Assembly (NCBI RefSeq): GCF_016908565.1
Contig: NZ_JAFBED010000001.1
Coordinates: 310,001-374,000 of the forward strand
DNA: 64,000 nucleotides
Direction of reading: 5' to 3'
From: Sutcliffiella tianshenii
GTDB taxonomy: Bacteria; Bacillota; Bacilli; Bacillales; Bacillaceae_I
Shown here one piece after another: positions 44,919-53,738 of this stretch. The translations under genes were made by a program, and so were the position numbers. Below the pieces are notes generated by a model, which ran no database searches, had not been told where the DNA came from, and was given only the letters and a program-made list of their open reading frames with translations. Each line of letters begins with the position of its first letter. Position 1 is the first letter of the stretch.

Positions 44919-46304
44919 ATGTCCAATCAAACCCGTCAAATAGTCCAAGACTCATTGAATGCGCTGCTCAAGGATTCCGCATTCCTTCCCGAACTGAAGG
45001 AGGAAGCAAGGGAAACAGCCTTCACTTCCCTGGGCGCCATCCTTTCCACCCCCAACCATGTACATAAATCATTCCTTCGCATCGCGCTGGAAAATGGAAG
45101 CGTTGTCAGAATCCCAGCTTTCCGTGTCCAGCATAATAATGCACTCGGGCCATATAAGGGCGGGATCCGTTTCCATGAGAGCGTCAACGAGGATGAAGTG
45201 ATCAATCTTGCTTCCCTTATGACCTTGAAAAATGCACTCCACGACGTTCCTTATGGCGGAGGAAAAGGCGGAATCATCCTCGACCCGCGCTCCTTTACCG
45301 AAAAAGACCTGCATCTCATCTGTAAAAAATATGTCCAGTATTTCAGCGACATCATCGGGCCTGACAAGGATATTCCGGCACCGGATGTTGGATCTGGTGA
45401 AAGGGAAATGGACTGGATGATGGCTGAGTACAAAAGCATCCGTCCGGGTCAGCCCTATAAAGGAAGCTTCACCGGAAAAAGTGTCGTAAACGGTGGCTCG
45501 CTCGGGCGGCGGGAAGCTACAGGCAAGGGTGTCTATTTCACCTTCCGATACATGCTGCATGATTTCATGAGAGATCAACGAAAATTTCTATCAGGCGCAA
45601 GCAATGACAACATCTTCGCCAAAGCGGCACTTCAATACGAAAATCGTCCGTTGAAGATCGCTGTACAGGGCTTTGGTAATGTAGGTTCCGTTGCAGCGCT
45701 TGAGGCCTATCAATGTCAGTACCTGGAGAACAAGGTGGTTGCCGTGAGCGACCGAAACGTGACACTCTTCAATTCAGATGGTTTGGATATACCTGCCCTC
45801 GTCCGATTCAGCTCCCTTTATAAGGGCGACCTGCCTACGACGGACGAACAGCTCATGGAAGCAGGCGTAAAGGCGGAAATCCAGGACCGCAGCAAGGTGC
45901 TCTATCTAGACGTTGATGTGCTGATACTTGCAGCACTCGAGGACCAGATCCACCTTGATAATATGGACAAAATAAAAGCCGGAATCATCGTAGAAGGCGC
46001 AAACGCCCCAGTCACAAGCGAGGCAGACCAATACCTCAGCGACAAAGGCGTCATCATCGTGCCTGACATACTTGCCAATGCAGGCGGGGTCATCGTGTCT
46101 TACTTTGAATGGATGCAGGGCAGGGAAACACAGTTCTATAGCGAGTCTGAGGTGTATGAACTGTTGTACAAAAAGATGAAGACCACCATGGACACCATTC
46201 TTCCAGCTTTTTTTGGAGACCCGTTTCCGCTGAGGCAGAATTGTTATATCCATTCGGTGATGAAGCTATCCACTGTGCTGTTTAGGCAAGGGAAGTTGTA
46301 TTAA
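44919..46304 (+). CDS. Glu/Leu/Phe/Val dehydrogenase family protein
   Basis: 461 residues. The N-terminal catalytic part has GGIRFH, the active-site lysine in YGGGKGGI and PAPDVGSGEREMDWM. The C-terminal Rossmann domain has the nucleotide loop GFGNVGS and ILANAGGVIVSYFEW. The overall pattern is glutamate dehydrogenase-like: oxidative deamination of an amino acid with NAD(P). An extra segment (MRDQRKFLSGASNDNIFAK) between the domains makes it longer than the usual 420 residues. The GGAGG at 44904-44908 fits the ATG at 44919 (10 bases) better than 44913 or 44889. Single-gene unit with its own terminator. Amino-acid specificity is not certain. Confidence 0.9.
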   Translation: MSNQTRQIVQDSLNALLKDSAFLPELKEEARETAFTSLGAILSTPNHVHKSFLRIALENGSVVRIPAFRVQHNNALGPYKGGIRFHESVNEDEVINLASLMTLKNALHDVPYGGGKGGIILDPRSFTEKDLHLICKKYVQYFSDIIGPDKDIPAPDVGSGEREMDWMMAEYKSIRPGQPYKGSFTGKSVVNGGSLGRREATGKGVYFTFRYMLHDFMRDQRKFLSGASNDNIFAKAALQYENRPLKIAVQGFGNVGSVAALEAYQCQYLENKVVAVSDRNVTLFNSDGLDIPALVRFSSLYKGDLPTTDEQLMEAGVKAEIQDRSKVLYLDVDVLILAALEDQIHLDNMDKIKAGIIVEGANAPVTSEADQYLSDKGVIIVPDILANAGGVIVSYFEWMQGRETQFYSESEVYELLYKKMKTTMDTILPAFFGDPFPLRQNCYIHSVMKLSTVLFRQGKLY

Positions 46305-46325
46305 GCGTATATAAATATATGAGCT

Positions 46326-46375
46326 GACTCCGACCATTTTTATTTGTTTTATGGCCGGGGTTCTTTTTCTCTTTA
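46326..46375 (+). terminator. Likely terminator after the dehydrogenase gene
   Basis: CTCCGACCAT (46328-46337) pairs with ATGGCCGGGG (46351-46360) with one mismatch, followed by TTCTTTTTCTCTTT. Confidence 0.65.
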
Positions 46376-46569
46376 CCTAATCTTCTCTCCCCTTCAAAAT
46401 CAAACAATTTCCGAGGAAATTAGCCATTATATTCATATACCGACATCATTTCTCGACACTCTGTGAGTACATCCTGTTATTAATAGTTGTAATATATATT
46501 TACTGTAATTAGAATACTGGTATATGTTAATATATAGAAGTGCTTTATAAAAGAGGAGGATCATATAAC

Positions 46570-47583
46570 ATGGCTATTTTAGTTACGGGTGGTGCAGGCT
46601 ACATTGGTAGTCACACTTGTGTTGAGTTATTAAATGCAGGATATGAGGTTGTAGTAATGGACAACCTTTTAAATAGTAAATATGAATCTATTAAGCGTGT
46701 GCAAGAAATTACAGGGAAAGATGTTAGATTTTACGAGGCAGATTTATTAAAAATAGAAGATATTGAAAAGATTTTTACGGAAAACTCCATTGAGGCTGTT
46801 ATTCACTTTGCTGGACTGAAAGCAGTAGGAGAATCCGTTCAAAAACCTCTTTATTACTATCATAATAACATTACAGGGACTCTTTTATTATGTGAAGTAA
46901 TGAAAAAACACGGTGTTAAGAACTTGGTGTTCAGTTCCTCTGCAACGGTTTACGGAATGCCAGATACGGTTCCGATTTCTGAAGATTTTCCACTTAGTGC
47001 AACAAACCCTTATGGACAATCAAAATTAATGATTGAGGAAATATTACGTGATCTATATGTTTCCGATAATGAATGGAGCATTTCCTTATTGCGTTATTTC
47101 AATCCCATCGGTGCACATGAGAGCGGCCGTATTGGAGAAGATCCAAATGGAATACCGAACAACTTGATGCCTTTCATCACACAAGTGGCAATTGGTAAAC
47201 TTCCACAGCTGCAAGTTTTCGGTAACGACTATTCTACAATTGATGGTACCGGAGTTCGAGACTATATTCATGTAGTGGATTTGGCAAAAGGTCACCTGAA
47301 AGCCTTGGAGAAGACCACCACTACTTCAGGGACACACGCTTATAATTTAGGTACAGGACAAGGTTATAGTGTATTGGAAATGGTGACAGCTTTTGAAAAA
47401 GCTTCCGGGAAAGAGGTTCCTTATCGTATAGTTGATCGCAGACCTGGAGACATTGGAGAATGTTACGCAGACCCTACTAAATCAAAAAACGAGTTAAATT
47501 GGACTGCAGAAAAAGGCTTGGATGAGATGTGCAGGGATTCATGGAAATGGCAAGAGAATAATCCAAACGGTTTTGAGAGCTAA
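46570..47583 (+). CDS. galE: UDP-glucose 4-epimerase
   Basis: 337 residues, the standard GalE length. It interconverts UDP-glucose and UDP-galactose (possibly the N-acetyl forms) in the cytoplasm, for wall or surface sugars. N-terminal NAD motif [11 protein letters not shown], the Ser of SSSATVYG, catalytic YGQSK, and [12 protein letters not shown] near the end. AGAGGAGGAT sits about 8 bases before the ATG at 46570; an in-frame ATG at 46540 has no such signal. The gene and the next one are visibly richer in A+T than the dehydrogenase before them, which may reflect transfer. It is a single-gene unit with a strong terminator. Confidence 0.95.
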   Translation: MAILVTGGAGYIGSHTCVELLNAGYEVVVMDNLLNSKYESIKRVQEITGKDVRFYEADLLKIEDIEKIFTENSIEAVIHFAGLKAVGESVQKPLYYYHNNITGTLLLCEVMKKHGVKNLVFSSSATVYGMPDTVPISEDFPLSATNPYGQSKLMIEEILRDLYVSDNEWSISLLRYFNPIGAHESGRIGEDPNGIPNNLMPFITQVAIGKLPQLQVFGNDYSTIDGTGVRDYIHVVDLAKGHLKALEKTTTTSGTHAYNLGTGQGYSVLEMVTAFEKASGKEVPYRIVDRRPGDIGECYADPTKSKNELNWTAEKGLDEMCRDSWKWQENNPNGFES

Positions 47584-47610
47584 TTTTTTCACTTATTTAT
47601 ATTTATAAAG

Positions 47611-47657
47611 GGCCTGCCCCCTACCGATTTATAGCGGTAGGGGGCAGGCCTCTTTAT
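47611..47657 (+). terminator. Strong terminator after galE
   Basis: GGCCTGCCCCCTACCG (47611-47626) and CGGTAGGGGGCAGGCC (47635-47650) pair perfectly, followed by TCTTTATATA. The stem contains a GGGGGCAGGCC relative of the interspersed motif. Confidence 0.92.
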
Positions 47658-47800
47658 ATACCTTTTACGAATCTGTCAATCAAATAATTTACATTTTTTA
47701 TAAATAAATTACATAAAAAGTAATTCCCTAAAACGAACAAAGAGAGTATAATCATTTTGTTATGTAAGGTATTTTAATAGAAATGGGGGATTGGTTTTAG

Positions 47801-50416
47801 TTGAAAAAGTATTTTTGGCTAAACTTATGTGTAGTATTTACCTTACTACTTTCATTATTAAGTCCAGCTTTAGCTGCTGCTGAGGTTACGGAGGAGCAAA
47901 CTGGAGTATTACTAACGAAAGCGGTACAAACGGAAAATGGTGTTTCTCTCGAATGGGAAACAAGTAGTAATGATGACTTAACAAGCACTAAGCAAATTTT
48001 CACATTGGTAAAAAACGGTCAAAACGAGGTTATCAATCCTGAAAAATCAGAACAACAATCAACAGAAACAAAACAAGTTTATACTTTCGTAGATGGTATA
48101 GATGAGGTAAATGAAGATATTGAATATCAGGTTGTATGGAATATAGATAATGTAAATGTACACAGTAATACTTTATCTGTTGTACACGACGAAACGCAGA
48201 AAGAAGAGAATCCATCTGGAACAGAAGAAGAAACTGAAGAGGAAGAAGCTGAACCAGTTACAAAAAAAGAAGCAGCTTTGCAAGAGGATTCAGAGGAAAT
48301 TATCGATGAATCTTTTTTAGAAATAGAAAAAATGCTTGTTAATGAAAATTCCTTTACTGTAACTTGGTATGGTCATGTGGAAGACAGCAAAGGAAGATTG
48401 GCAAAATACGAACTATATTTGGATGGAACTCTTGTAAAATCCGGTGGAATCAATTTTGCCGAATATCAGTTTACAAAATTACAAGCGAACACAACCTATG
48501 ATGTGACAGTAAAAGCTTTAAATTCTTCAAACGAAGTATTATTGGAAAAATCCATTGAGGTTACCACATTCCCTGCACCATCCGGGAAAATTGCTTCGTT
48601 TGCGGATAAGAACTTAGTACAGGCCATCAAAGATCAATTAGGTGTAACAAGAGACATTTATGAGAGTGATGTTCAAAACCTGACAGTTCTTTATGCAGCA
48701 GACTACGGTATAAAAAGCATTTCAGGATTGGAAAAAGCAGTTAATCTTGAAGCTGCGCACCTATTTTATAATGAAATCTCAGATTTAACGCCCCTAACTA
48801 ATCTTACTCATCTAGTAGAGTTGGATTTGGAAGGAAATACATTTACTAATATCGCCCCTTTAAAGGGCTTAACAAATCTCTCTATCCTATGGTTATCCGA
48901 TAACAAAATTTCATATATCCAAGATTTATCAGATTTGACGAAGTTGGAGTATCTATATTTAGATCGTACCAACATCTCCAATATTGATACATTACTTCTT
49001 CTACCGAACCTAACTCACGTCACTTTGTCAGAAACAGATATTGATTTGACGGAAGGGTCTCCTGCTTGGGAGGTACTAAACGTTTGGAAGGAAGCAGGCG
49101 TTTACGTTGATATTTTAGAAGAAGAGATGGAGCCTTACTTTGAAGCATATGCAGAGGGTACTTCAGAGGAAAGTATTTTCCTAACATGGTATCACTACTT
49201 CCATGATGAAGAGGAAGACTCTTATCTTGAAAACTATAATTATATTGTCTATGTGAATGGGGAAAAATATACAGAAACAAATGAATCCTATTTGTTATTT
49301 ACGGACTTGGAAGTAGAAACAGAATATGAATTCAAGGTTGAAATGTATAGTGAAGCAGGAGAATTTCTTTTTGATGCAACGACAACTGCCAGTACGCTTG
49401 GACTGCCGACAGGTGACATCGTTACGATCGCTGATGAGGGATTAGAAGAGGCTATTCGCCAAAACCTATACTTACCAGACCGTGAAATCTATCAATCAGA
49501 TATGGAGCGTCTTCAGTATCTCTATGCTGCATACTTGAATATTGAAGATCTCTCAGGCTTGGAGTATGCCACTAACTTAATGATGTTGGACTTGGAAGAA
49601 AATTCTATTGAAGACATAACAGCATTAAAGAATTTGACTTTACTAACTTACTTGAATCTAGCTAATAACCCTATTGAGGACATCACAGTTCTAGAATCAC
49701 TCCCAGGGCTGGAATTCCTTAATCTACATGCCACTCCAGTCACTGATATTAGCGTATTATTGACTTTGGAATATCTATATCAGGTCACCCTATTCGATAT
49801 GTCGAATCTTACATTCGAAGAAGAAACTCCTGAGTTGGAAGTTGTCCAGGAACTTCTTAATAGAGGTGTAGAGGTATTTCTTAATGAAGAAGACTATATT
49901 GGTGTCTCTCCAATCAACATCAATGTACTGGATGTAACAGAAAACAGCATTGAAATTGATTGGATGTATGAAGGTGAAGAAGAAGTTGCCTATTATGAAG
50001 TTATTGTTGATCAAGAGGTTGTAGATACAGTTGAAGAAGGTTACTATCACTTTACTGATCTCCTGTCAGACTCTTCCTATGATATCACAGTAGTTGCTTT
50101 TGATGGAGATGGCTTCTTGTTAGGCCAGAGCGAAATCAGCGTTACCACCTTAGCAAAAAATGTAGAGGAAGATGATGATGTAGAAGAAGCACCAGGTGAA
50201 ACAGATCCAAAAGAAGAGGATAAAGCACCTGAAGCTAAACCTGTTGACGATACAAAAGAAGACACAACAAAAGAAGACACTGGAAAATCTTCTGAAAAAG
50301 GTAACAAGCTACCTGTAACTGCAACAAATACAATGAATTTTGTCCTGATTGGATTGGCTTTATTGTTTGTGGGAATAAGCGGTATGGTTGTTGCAAGACG
50401 AAAGAGATTAGCTTAA
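47801..50416 (+). CDS. Cell-wall-anchored leucine-rich-repeat / Fn3 surface protein with LPVTA sorting signal
   Basis: 871 residues. Signal peptide (VVFTLLLSLLSPALAAAE), then an Fn3-like module (about 170-255), an internalin-type LRR block (about 265-420; LTNLTHLVELDLEGN), a second Fn3 (about 430-530), a second LRR block (about 540-700) and a third Fn3 (about 715-790). An acidic Pro/Glu/Lys linker follows, then KLPVTATNTMN, a hydrophobic helix and RRKRLA. LPVTA is a sortase motif with Ala at position five, closer to sorting signals of class D-type sortases (LPNTA) than to LPXTG. It should be displayed on the wall for protein or cell binding. TTG start with GGGGGA 10 bases before; a -10 TATAAT lies at 47747-47752. 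Confidence 0.92.
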   Translation: MKKYFWLNLCVVFTLLLSLLSPALAAAEVTEEQTGVLLTKAVQTENGVSLEWETSSNDDLTSTKQIFTLVKNGQNEVINPEKSEQQSTETKQVYTFVDGIDEVNEDIEYQVVWNIDNVNVHSNTLSVVHDETQKEENPSGTEEETEEEEAEPVTKKEAALQEDSEEIIDESFLEIEKMLVNENSFTVTWYGHVEDSKGRLAKYELYLDGTLVKSGGINFAEYQFTKLQANTTYDVTVKALNSSNEVLLEKSIEVTTFPAPSGKIASFADKNLVQAIKDQLGVTRDIYESDVQNLTVLYAADYGIKSISGLEKAVNLEAAHLFYNEISDLTPLTNLTHLVELDLEGNTFTNIAPLKGLTNLSILWLSDNKISYIQDLSDLTKLEYLYLDRTNISNIDTLLLLPNLTHVTLSETDIDLTEGSPAWEVLNVWKEAGVYVDILEEEMEPYFEAYAEGTSEESIFLTWYHYFHDEEEDSYLENYNYIVYVNGEKYTETNESYLLFTDLEVETEYEFKVEMYSEAGEFLFDATTTASTLGLPTGDIVTIADEGLEEAIRQNLYLPDREIYQSDMERLQYLYAAYLNIEDLSGLEYATNLMMLDLEENSIEDITALKNLTLLTYLNLANNPIEDITVLESLPGLEFLNLHATPVTDISVLLTLEYLYQVTLFDMSNLTFEEETPELEVVQELLNRGVEVFLNEEDYIGVSPININVLDVTENSIEIDWMYEGEEEVAYYEVIVDQEVVDTVEEGYYHFTDLLSDSSYDITVVAFDGDGFLLGQSEISVTTLAKNVEEDDDVEEAPGETDPKEEDKAPEAKPVDDTKEDTTKEDTGKSSEKGNKLPVTATNTMNFVLIGLALLFVGISGMVVARRKRLA

Positions 50417-50436
50417 TTAAGATAAATTGTAATGAT

Positions 50437-50482
50437 AGGGTTCTCCTTCACGACTTTTTAGTTGTGAAGGAGGACCCTTTAA
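50437..50482 (+). terminator. Rho-independent terminator after the LRR gene
   Basis: AGGGTTCTCCTTCACGAC (50437-50454) pairs with GTTGTGAAGGAGGACCCT (50461-50478) with two G-U/mismatch positions, ending in TTAAC. Confidence 0.88.
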
Positions 50483-50584
50483 CTACACAAAAATATTTTT
50501 TAAACCTTTGACGTTATCGGACACTCCCTCATTTTCATATGATTAAACAATTGTCGTTAACAGAATATGTAAGGGAGCGATGAG

Positions 50585-50992
50585 ATGAAAAACAAGCGTG
50601 GGTGCCTGCTTGGACTGTTCCTGCTCATTGGTCTGATGGTAGGTTGTTCAGAAGAAACAAGCGAGAAAAAAGGTATAGGTTATATTGAAATCGGAATAGG
50701 TCGTGATGAGGAAATGGAGGTTGCGGACGTAACCGATACATTCACAGTTAATGATATTATTGCAGTAACCTATGGCCAGGATGAAGAACCGATAGGCGGC
50801 AGCGTGACATTTATCATTTTGAAAAAAATAGGAATCAATGAAGAAATCATTAATCAGTGGGAGGAACCTCTTGACCCAACCTGGACCTGGTTCTCCATCG
50901 AGATTTATCCTCCTGAAGAAGAAGGTGACTACATCCTTCGACTCGCCAGCGGAAGCGAACTCTTAGCGGAAAAGAGCTTTTCAGTAGAATAA
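50585..50992 (+). CDS. Small lipoprotein of unknown function
   Basis: 135 residues with a lipoprotein signal (GLFLLIGLMVGC, Cys21). The mature part of about 114 residues is acidic and beta-rich (VTFIILKKIGINEEI, EGDYILRLASGSELL), like a small Ig-type fold. GGGAGCGATGAG lies before the ATG. Monocistronic, bounded by terminators on both sides. Not a family I recognise. Confidence 0.8.
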   Translation: MKNKRGCLLGLFLLIGLMVGCSEETSEKKGIGYIEIGIGRDEEMEVADVTDTFTVNDIIAVTYGQDEEPIGGSVTFIILKKIGINEEIINQWEEPLDPTWTWFSIEIYPPEEEGDYILRLASGSELLAEKSFSVE

Positions 50993-51010
50993 TGAGCAAA
51001 CCTAATCCTA

Positions 51011-51057
51011 TGCAACAAAAAAAGCATTGCCACAAAGCGATGCTTTTTTTTGTTGCA
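51011..51057. terminator. Symmetric terminator after the small lipoprotein gene
   Basis: TGCAACAAAAAAAGCATTGC pairs with the complementary right arm ending GTTGCA around a CACAAA loop (51011-51057), giving T-runs on both strands. Confidence 0.9.
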
Positions 51058-51152
51058 CTTCAGTAAACACTATATTTATTTTTCACTGGTCTATCGCCTA
51101 TAAAATTACATAAATATGATAAATGAAAATCACATAATAAAGGAGCATGTAT

Positions 51153-51923
51153 ATGAAAATTACACGCTTAGGCCACTCATGCTTTGTCATTTCTACAAAT
51201 AAGGGTAAAAACGTAATGGTAGATCCATTTTTGGGACAGAATCCTGCTTGCCCCAGGGAATTTCTGCAGGAAAAGTATTTGAAGAAGATAGACACAGTGT
51301 TTCTGACCCATGGACATTTTGACCATATTTCTGGGCTTTCGGAAGTTAAAGCAGCAAATCCAGAGGTGCTGGTGGTCGCCCAATATGAGCTTGCTCTCAA
51401 GCTGATGGGTGAGGGTTACAATGTTTTCCCATTGAACTACGGCGGTTCATATCGCGAGGACACATTCGAAGTAACGATGGTAAATGCTGTCCATACCTCT
51501 TCCTTTGGAGAAACTCAGGGTCCACCTGCCCTGGTTGGTCTGCCATGCGGCTATATACTGAATGTTTTCGGAGAAAAGGTCCTCTATATTTCCGGAGATA
51601 CGAATGTGATGGCGGACATGAAAATCATCCAGGACATCTATCACCCAACAGTAGCCATCCTAGCTTGCTCCGGCCAATTTGTGATGGGCGTACGGGAGGC
51701 TACATATGCACTGAATAACCTACTTGCTGTGGAAAAAGTCATCCCATGTCACACCTTCCCTAAAGTGGATGAGTCCGCAAATCCTGAAATGATGGCAGGA
51801 CTGGTAGAAGGATTCCCCGTCATTCAGTTCATGGTGGGGCAGGATCAGGAGCTGAAAGAAGCAATGGAAGGGACAGATGTGGAGGTTTGTGTGATGACCT
51901 ATGGGGAGACACTTGAAATTTAG
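51153..51923 (+). CDS. Metallo-beta-lactamase-fold metal-dependent hydrolase (UPF0173-like)
   Basis: 256 residues, cytoplasmic. Zinc-binding motif THGHFDHISG, upstream LGHSCFVI, downstream YISGDTNV and PCHTFPKVD. The start ITRLGHSCFVISTNKGKN is typical of the UPF0173/YtkL-like branch, which lacks a known natural substrate. AAAGGAG is 7 bases from the ATG at 51153, but only one base from an ATG at 51147. Monocistronic, ending at a shared terminator. Confidence 0.88.
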   Translation: MKITRLGHSCFVISTNKGKNVMVDPFLGQNPACPREFLQEKYLKKIDTVFLTHGHFDHISGLSEVKAANPEVLVVAQYELALKLMGEGYNVFPLNYGGSYREDTFEVTMVNAVHTSSFGETQGPPALVGLPCGYILNVFGEKVLYISGDTNVMADMKIIQDIYHPTVAILACSGQFVMGVREATYALNNLLAVEKVIPCHTFPKVDESANPEMMAGLVEGFPVIQFMVGQDQELKEAMEGTDVEVCVMTYGETLEI

Positions 51924-51934
51924 TAAAAAACAAT

Positions 51935-51975
51935 AAAGTCCACCACCCTTTACTTGAAAAAGGGTGGTGGACTTT
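51935..51975. terminator. Bidirectional terminator between convergent genes
   Basis: AAAGTCCACCACCCTTT (51935-51951) and AAAGGGTGGTGGACTTT (51959-51975) are exact complements, with T/A runs at both ends, serving the genes on both strands. Confidence 0.93.
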
Positions 51976-52028
51976 ACTAAATTTACTCATCTAAAGAAAG
52001 AAAAACTGATCCTGTCTTGGGAAGACTA

Positions 52029-53255
52029 TTACTCTCCATCGTCCTTCTTTCCTTTTCCATTCCCGTTATTGCCTTTATCTTTTCCTTTGCGCTCCTCTTT
52101 CTTATCTCCAACAGAGTCAGCTTTTTCTTTTTCTACTCCCTTTGTCTGTTCAGGAGCTTGCTCTTTCTTTTCGTTAGCTTTTTGCTGCCCATTATTTTTT
52201 GCTTCTTCAGCTTTTTGTTTTGCCTGTTCCTTATGCTGGTTCGCTTGCTCCTTATTCTTTTGGGCAACTGCAGGGATCACTGTGCTGACAGTCTCCTCAG
52301 ATTCCGACTCTTCCTCTTCAGGAACTTCCACAACCTCTGTTTCCTCTGTCACTTCCGGCTGCTCTTCAGGTGCCGCTTCCTCGGTTTCTTCAACCGCTTC
52401 CTGTTCTTCTTCAGTTTCTTCCACCGGCTCTATTTTTGCTGCAAATTTTTCATGCTTCTTGTTCAAAACTTCTAATTTTTTTGTAAGCTTTTTGATTGCT
52501 TTGCTATCTTCCGCTTCAACGGCATCAGCCAGTGCCGCTTCGACATGGGCCAATTTTTTAGAAACGGCGGATTCCTTGATTTGAGCCATCGTGACATCAA
52601 GCTCTGTCATCAACGCTTCAAGATCAGACTCTCCATCCTCAACAAGGGCTACAATTTCCTCTACCGTTTTCCCGGAGATATCAGATAAGGAAATGATTTT
52701 AGCGATAACGCCATATCCGAATCCTTGTTCACGCAAGGATATCACTTGTTCGGTGTCATAGCCCATCACAACATTCGCTACAAGATAGGCTTTGTCCGTG
52801 ATTTTTGTAACTTCCTCTTTTACTTCCTCTTCAAGCTGCTCCTCAATTTCCTCATCGATTTCCGCAGCTTCCTCAAGGTCTTCACTCAATTCTTCTTTTA
52901 TTTCATCATCTATGTCCTCTTCTGTCACTGCTTCGGTTACTTTTTCCTCTGCATACTCCAACAGCGCCAGGTAATCCTCCACAAGTTCCTGAACGTACTC
53001 CTTCTTCTCTTCTTCAGTCATCGCTTCAGCCTCTGCCAGGCGCTCCTTTGCAAATTCAACCAAAAGCTTGGCCTCTTCTTCAGAGTTGAACGTAAAGGTC
53101 AGCTTCAAGTCCTCCCAAAGCTTGTCAAAAAAGTAGCTGAACTGGTCAGGTGTCGTACCCGCATCATTTGTCATGTTCTCCTCTGTGTTTGCATTAACCG
53201 ATGTTCCCACCGTCAAAGTCAATGCCAGAGTTGTGGTTAAAATAAACTTCTTCAT
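52029..53255 (-). CDS. Secreted DUF5667-like, highly charged coiled-coil protein
   Basis: 408 residues. Signal peptide (KKFILTTTLALTLTVGTSVNA). A DUF5667-type domain follows (FSYFFDKLWEDLKLTFTF, EEAKLLVEFAKERLAEAE), then long Glu-rich coiled coils, a Glu/Pro/Val stretch and a Lys/Asn/Gly-rich tail (GKDKGNNGNGKGKKDDGE). There is no wall anchor, so the basic tail may bind the wall or DNA/teichoic acid. AAGGGGGAGCAATAG precedes the ATG. Expression is controlled by the c-di-GMP riboswitch in its leader, which suggests a role in the switch between motile and attached life. Molecular function unknown. Confidence 0.88.
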   Translation of the reverse strand: MKKFILTTTLALTLTVGTSVNANTEENMTNDAGTTPDQFSYFFDKLWEDLKLTFTFNSEEEAKLLVEFAKERLAEAEAMTEEEKKEYVQELVEDYLALLEYAEEKVTEAVTEEDIDDEIKEELSEDLEEAAEIDEEIEEQLEEEVKEEVTKITDKAYLVANVVMGYDTEQVISLREQGFGYGVIAKIISLSDISGKTVEEIVALVEDGESDLEALMTELDVTMAQIKESAVSKKLAHVEAALADAVEAEDSKAIKKLTKKLEVLNKKHEKFAAKIEPVEETEEEQEAVEETEEAAPEEQPEVTEETEVVEVPEEEESESEETVSTVIPAVAQKNKEQANQHKEQAKQKAEEAKNNGQQKANEKKEQAPEQTKGVEKEKADSVGDKKEERKGKDKGNNGNGKGKKDDGE

Positions 53256-53268
53256 CTATTGCTCCCCC

Positions 53269-53284
53269 TTGAAACATGTTTCAA
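53269..53284. promoter_or_regulatory. 16-bp perfect palindrome before the DUF5667 gene
   Basis: TTGAAACATGTTTCAA lies between the riboswitch terminator and the ribosome binding site. It may be an operator or a hairpin close to the ribosome binding site. Confidence 0.5.
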
Positions 53285-53295
53285 TAAAAATCCAT

Positions 53296-53324
53296 AAAAA
53301 AACAGCTAAACCGAAGAATAGCTG
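53296..53324 (-). terminator. Riboswitch expression-platform terminator
   Basis: On the minus strand CAGCTA (53324-53319), a TTCTTCGGTT loop, TAGCTG (53308-53303), then seven Ts. The loop CTTCGG can instead pair with CCGAAG at the end of the aptamer (about 53333-53338), a likely antiterminator. Confidence 0.8.
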
Positions 53325-53335
53325 CCCGCGTGCTT

Positions 53336-53420
53336 CGGCAACTGGCTGGCATTTTTACATGAAGTAAAAGAAGCCCCTCTAGCTTTGCGTCCCTGCGTTT
53401 CCACAGGTTTGCCCTTTCGG
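53336..53420 (-). promoter_or_regulatory. c-di-GMP-I (GEMM) riboswitch
   Basis: Read on the minus strand the leader carries the invariant GEMM elements in order: AGGGCAAACC, a stem CCTGTG-GAAA-CGCAGG with a GNRA loop, GACGCAAAGC, a second stem capped by TTTACTTCATGTAAA, and ATGCCAGCCAGTTGCCG. It binds c-di-GMP and is followed by a terminator, so c-di-GMP level sets transcription of the secreted DUF5667 gene. A -10 box TATACT lies about 20 nt upstream. Whether it switches on or off cannot be read with certainty. The remaining part of 53421-53738 holds two interspersed GC motifs and a promoter. Confidence 0.92.
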
Positions 53421-53527
53421 ATTCATATTGTTACCTCAAGTATAGATATTCACAGAATATTTTGGTAGATAAATTTACTCGAACTATAAAAGATAGGCCA
53501 TTGGTAGTATGGGGGTGGGGGGTATAA

Positions 53528-53579
53528 GGTGCCTGACCCGCTCTGCGTTAATTGATTAAAGTGTTGTGGGGTCTGGCCC
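53528..53579. repeat. Two copies of the interspersed GC-rich motif
   Basis: GGTGCCTGACCC (53528-53539) and GGGGTCTGGCCC (53568-53579), non-coding, between the riboswitch and the CBS gene promoter. Confidence 0.6.
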
Positions 53580-53671
53580 TCAAATTGTCTATCGCAGAAT
53601 TTCTATTTTTGATGTTACTATTACAAATTCTCTAACCCAATTAGCATTTCCTTGAGAAAGTACAATTCCGA

Positions 53672-53702
53672 TTGTCATTCTTTTCTAGTAATCTAGTATA
53701 AT
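53672..53702 (+). promoter_or_regulatory. Sigma-A promoter of the CBS-domain gene
   Basis: TTGTCA (53672-53677), 19-bp spacer, TATAAT (53697-53702), 36 bp before the start codon. Confidence 0.65.
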
Positions 53703-53738
53703 AGAATTATATTCCAAATGAAAAAGGAGTTACAGACT

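Noticed and set aside
46540-46569. Upstream ATG as the start of galE
   Set aside because: It would place ten extra residues before the universal GalE N-terminus and lies ahead of the good ribosome binding site.
51964-52584. Ser/Phe-rich plus-strand frame opposite the DUF5667 gene
   Set aside because: It is the complement of Glu/Lys-rich coiled-coil codons; no start signal.
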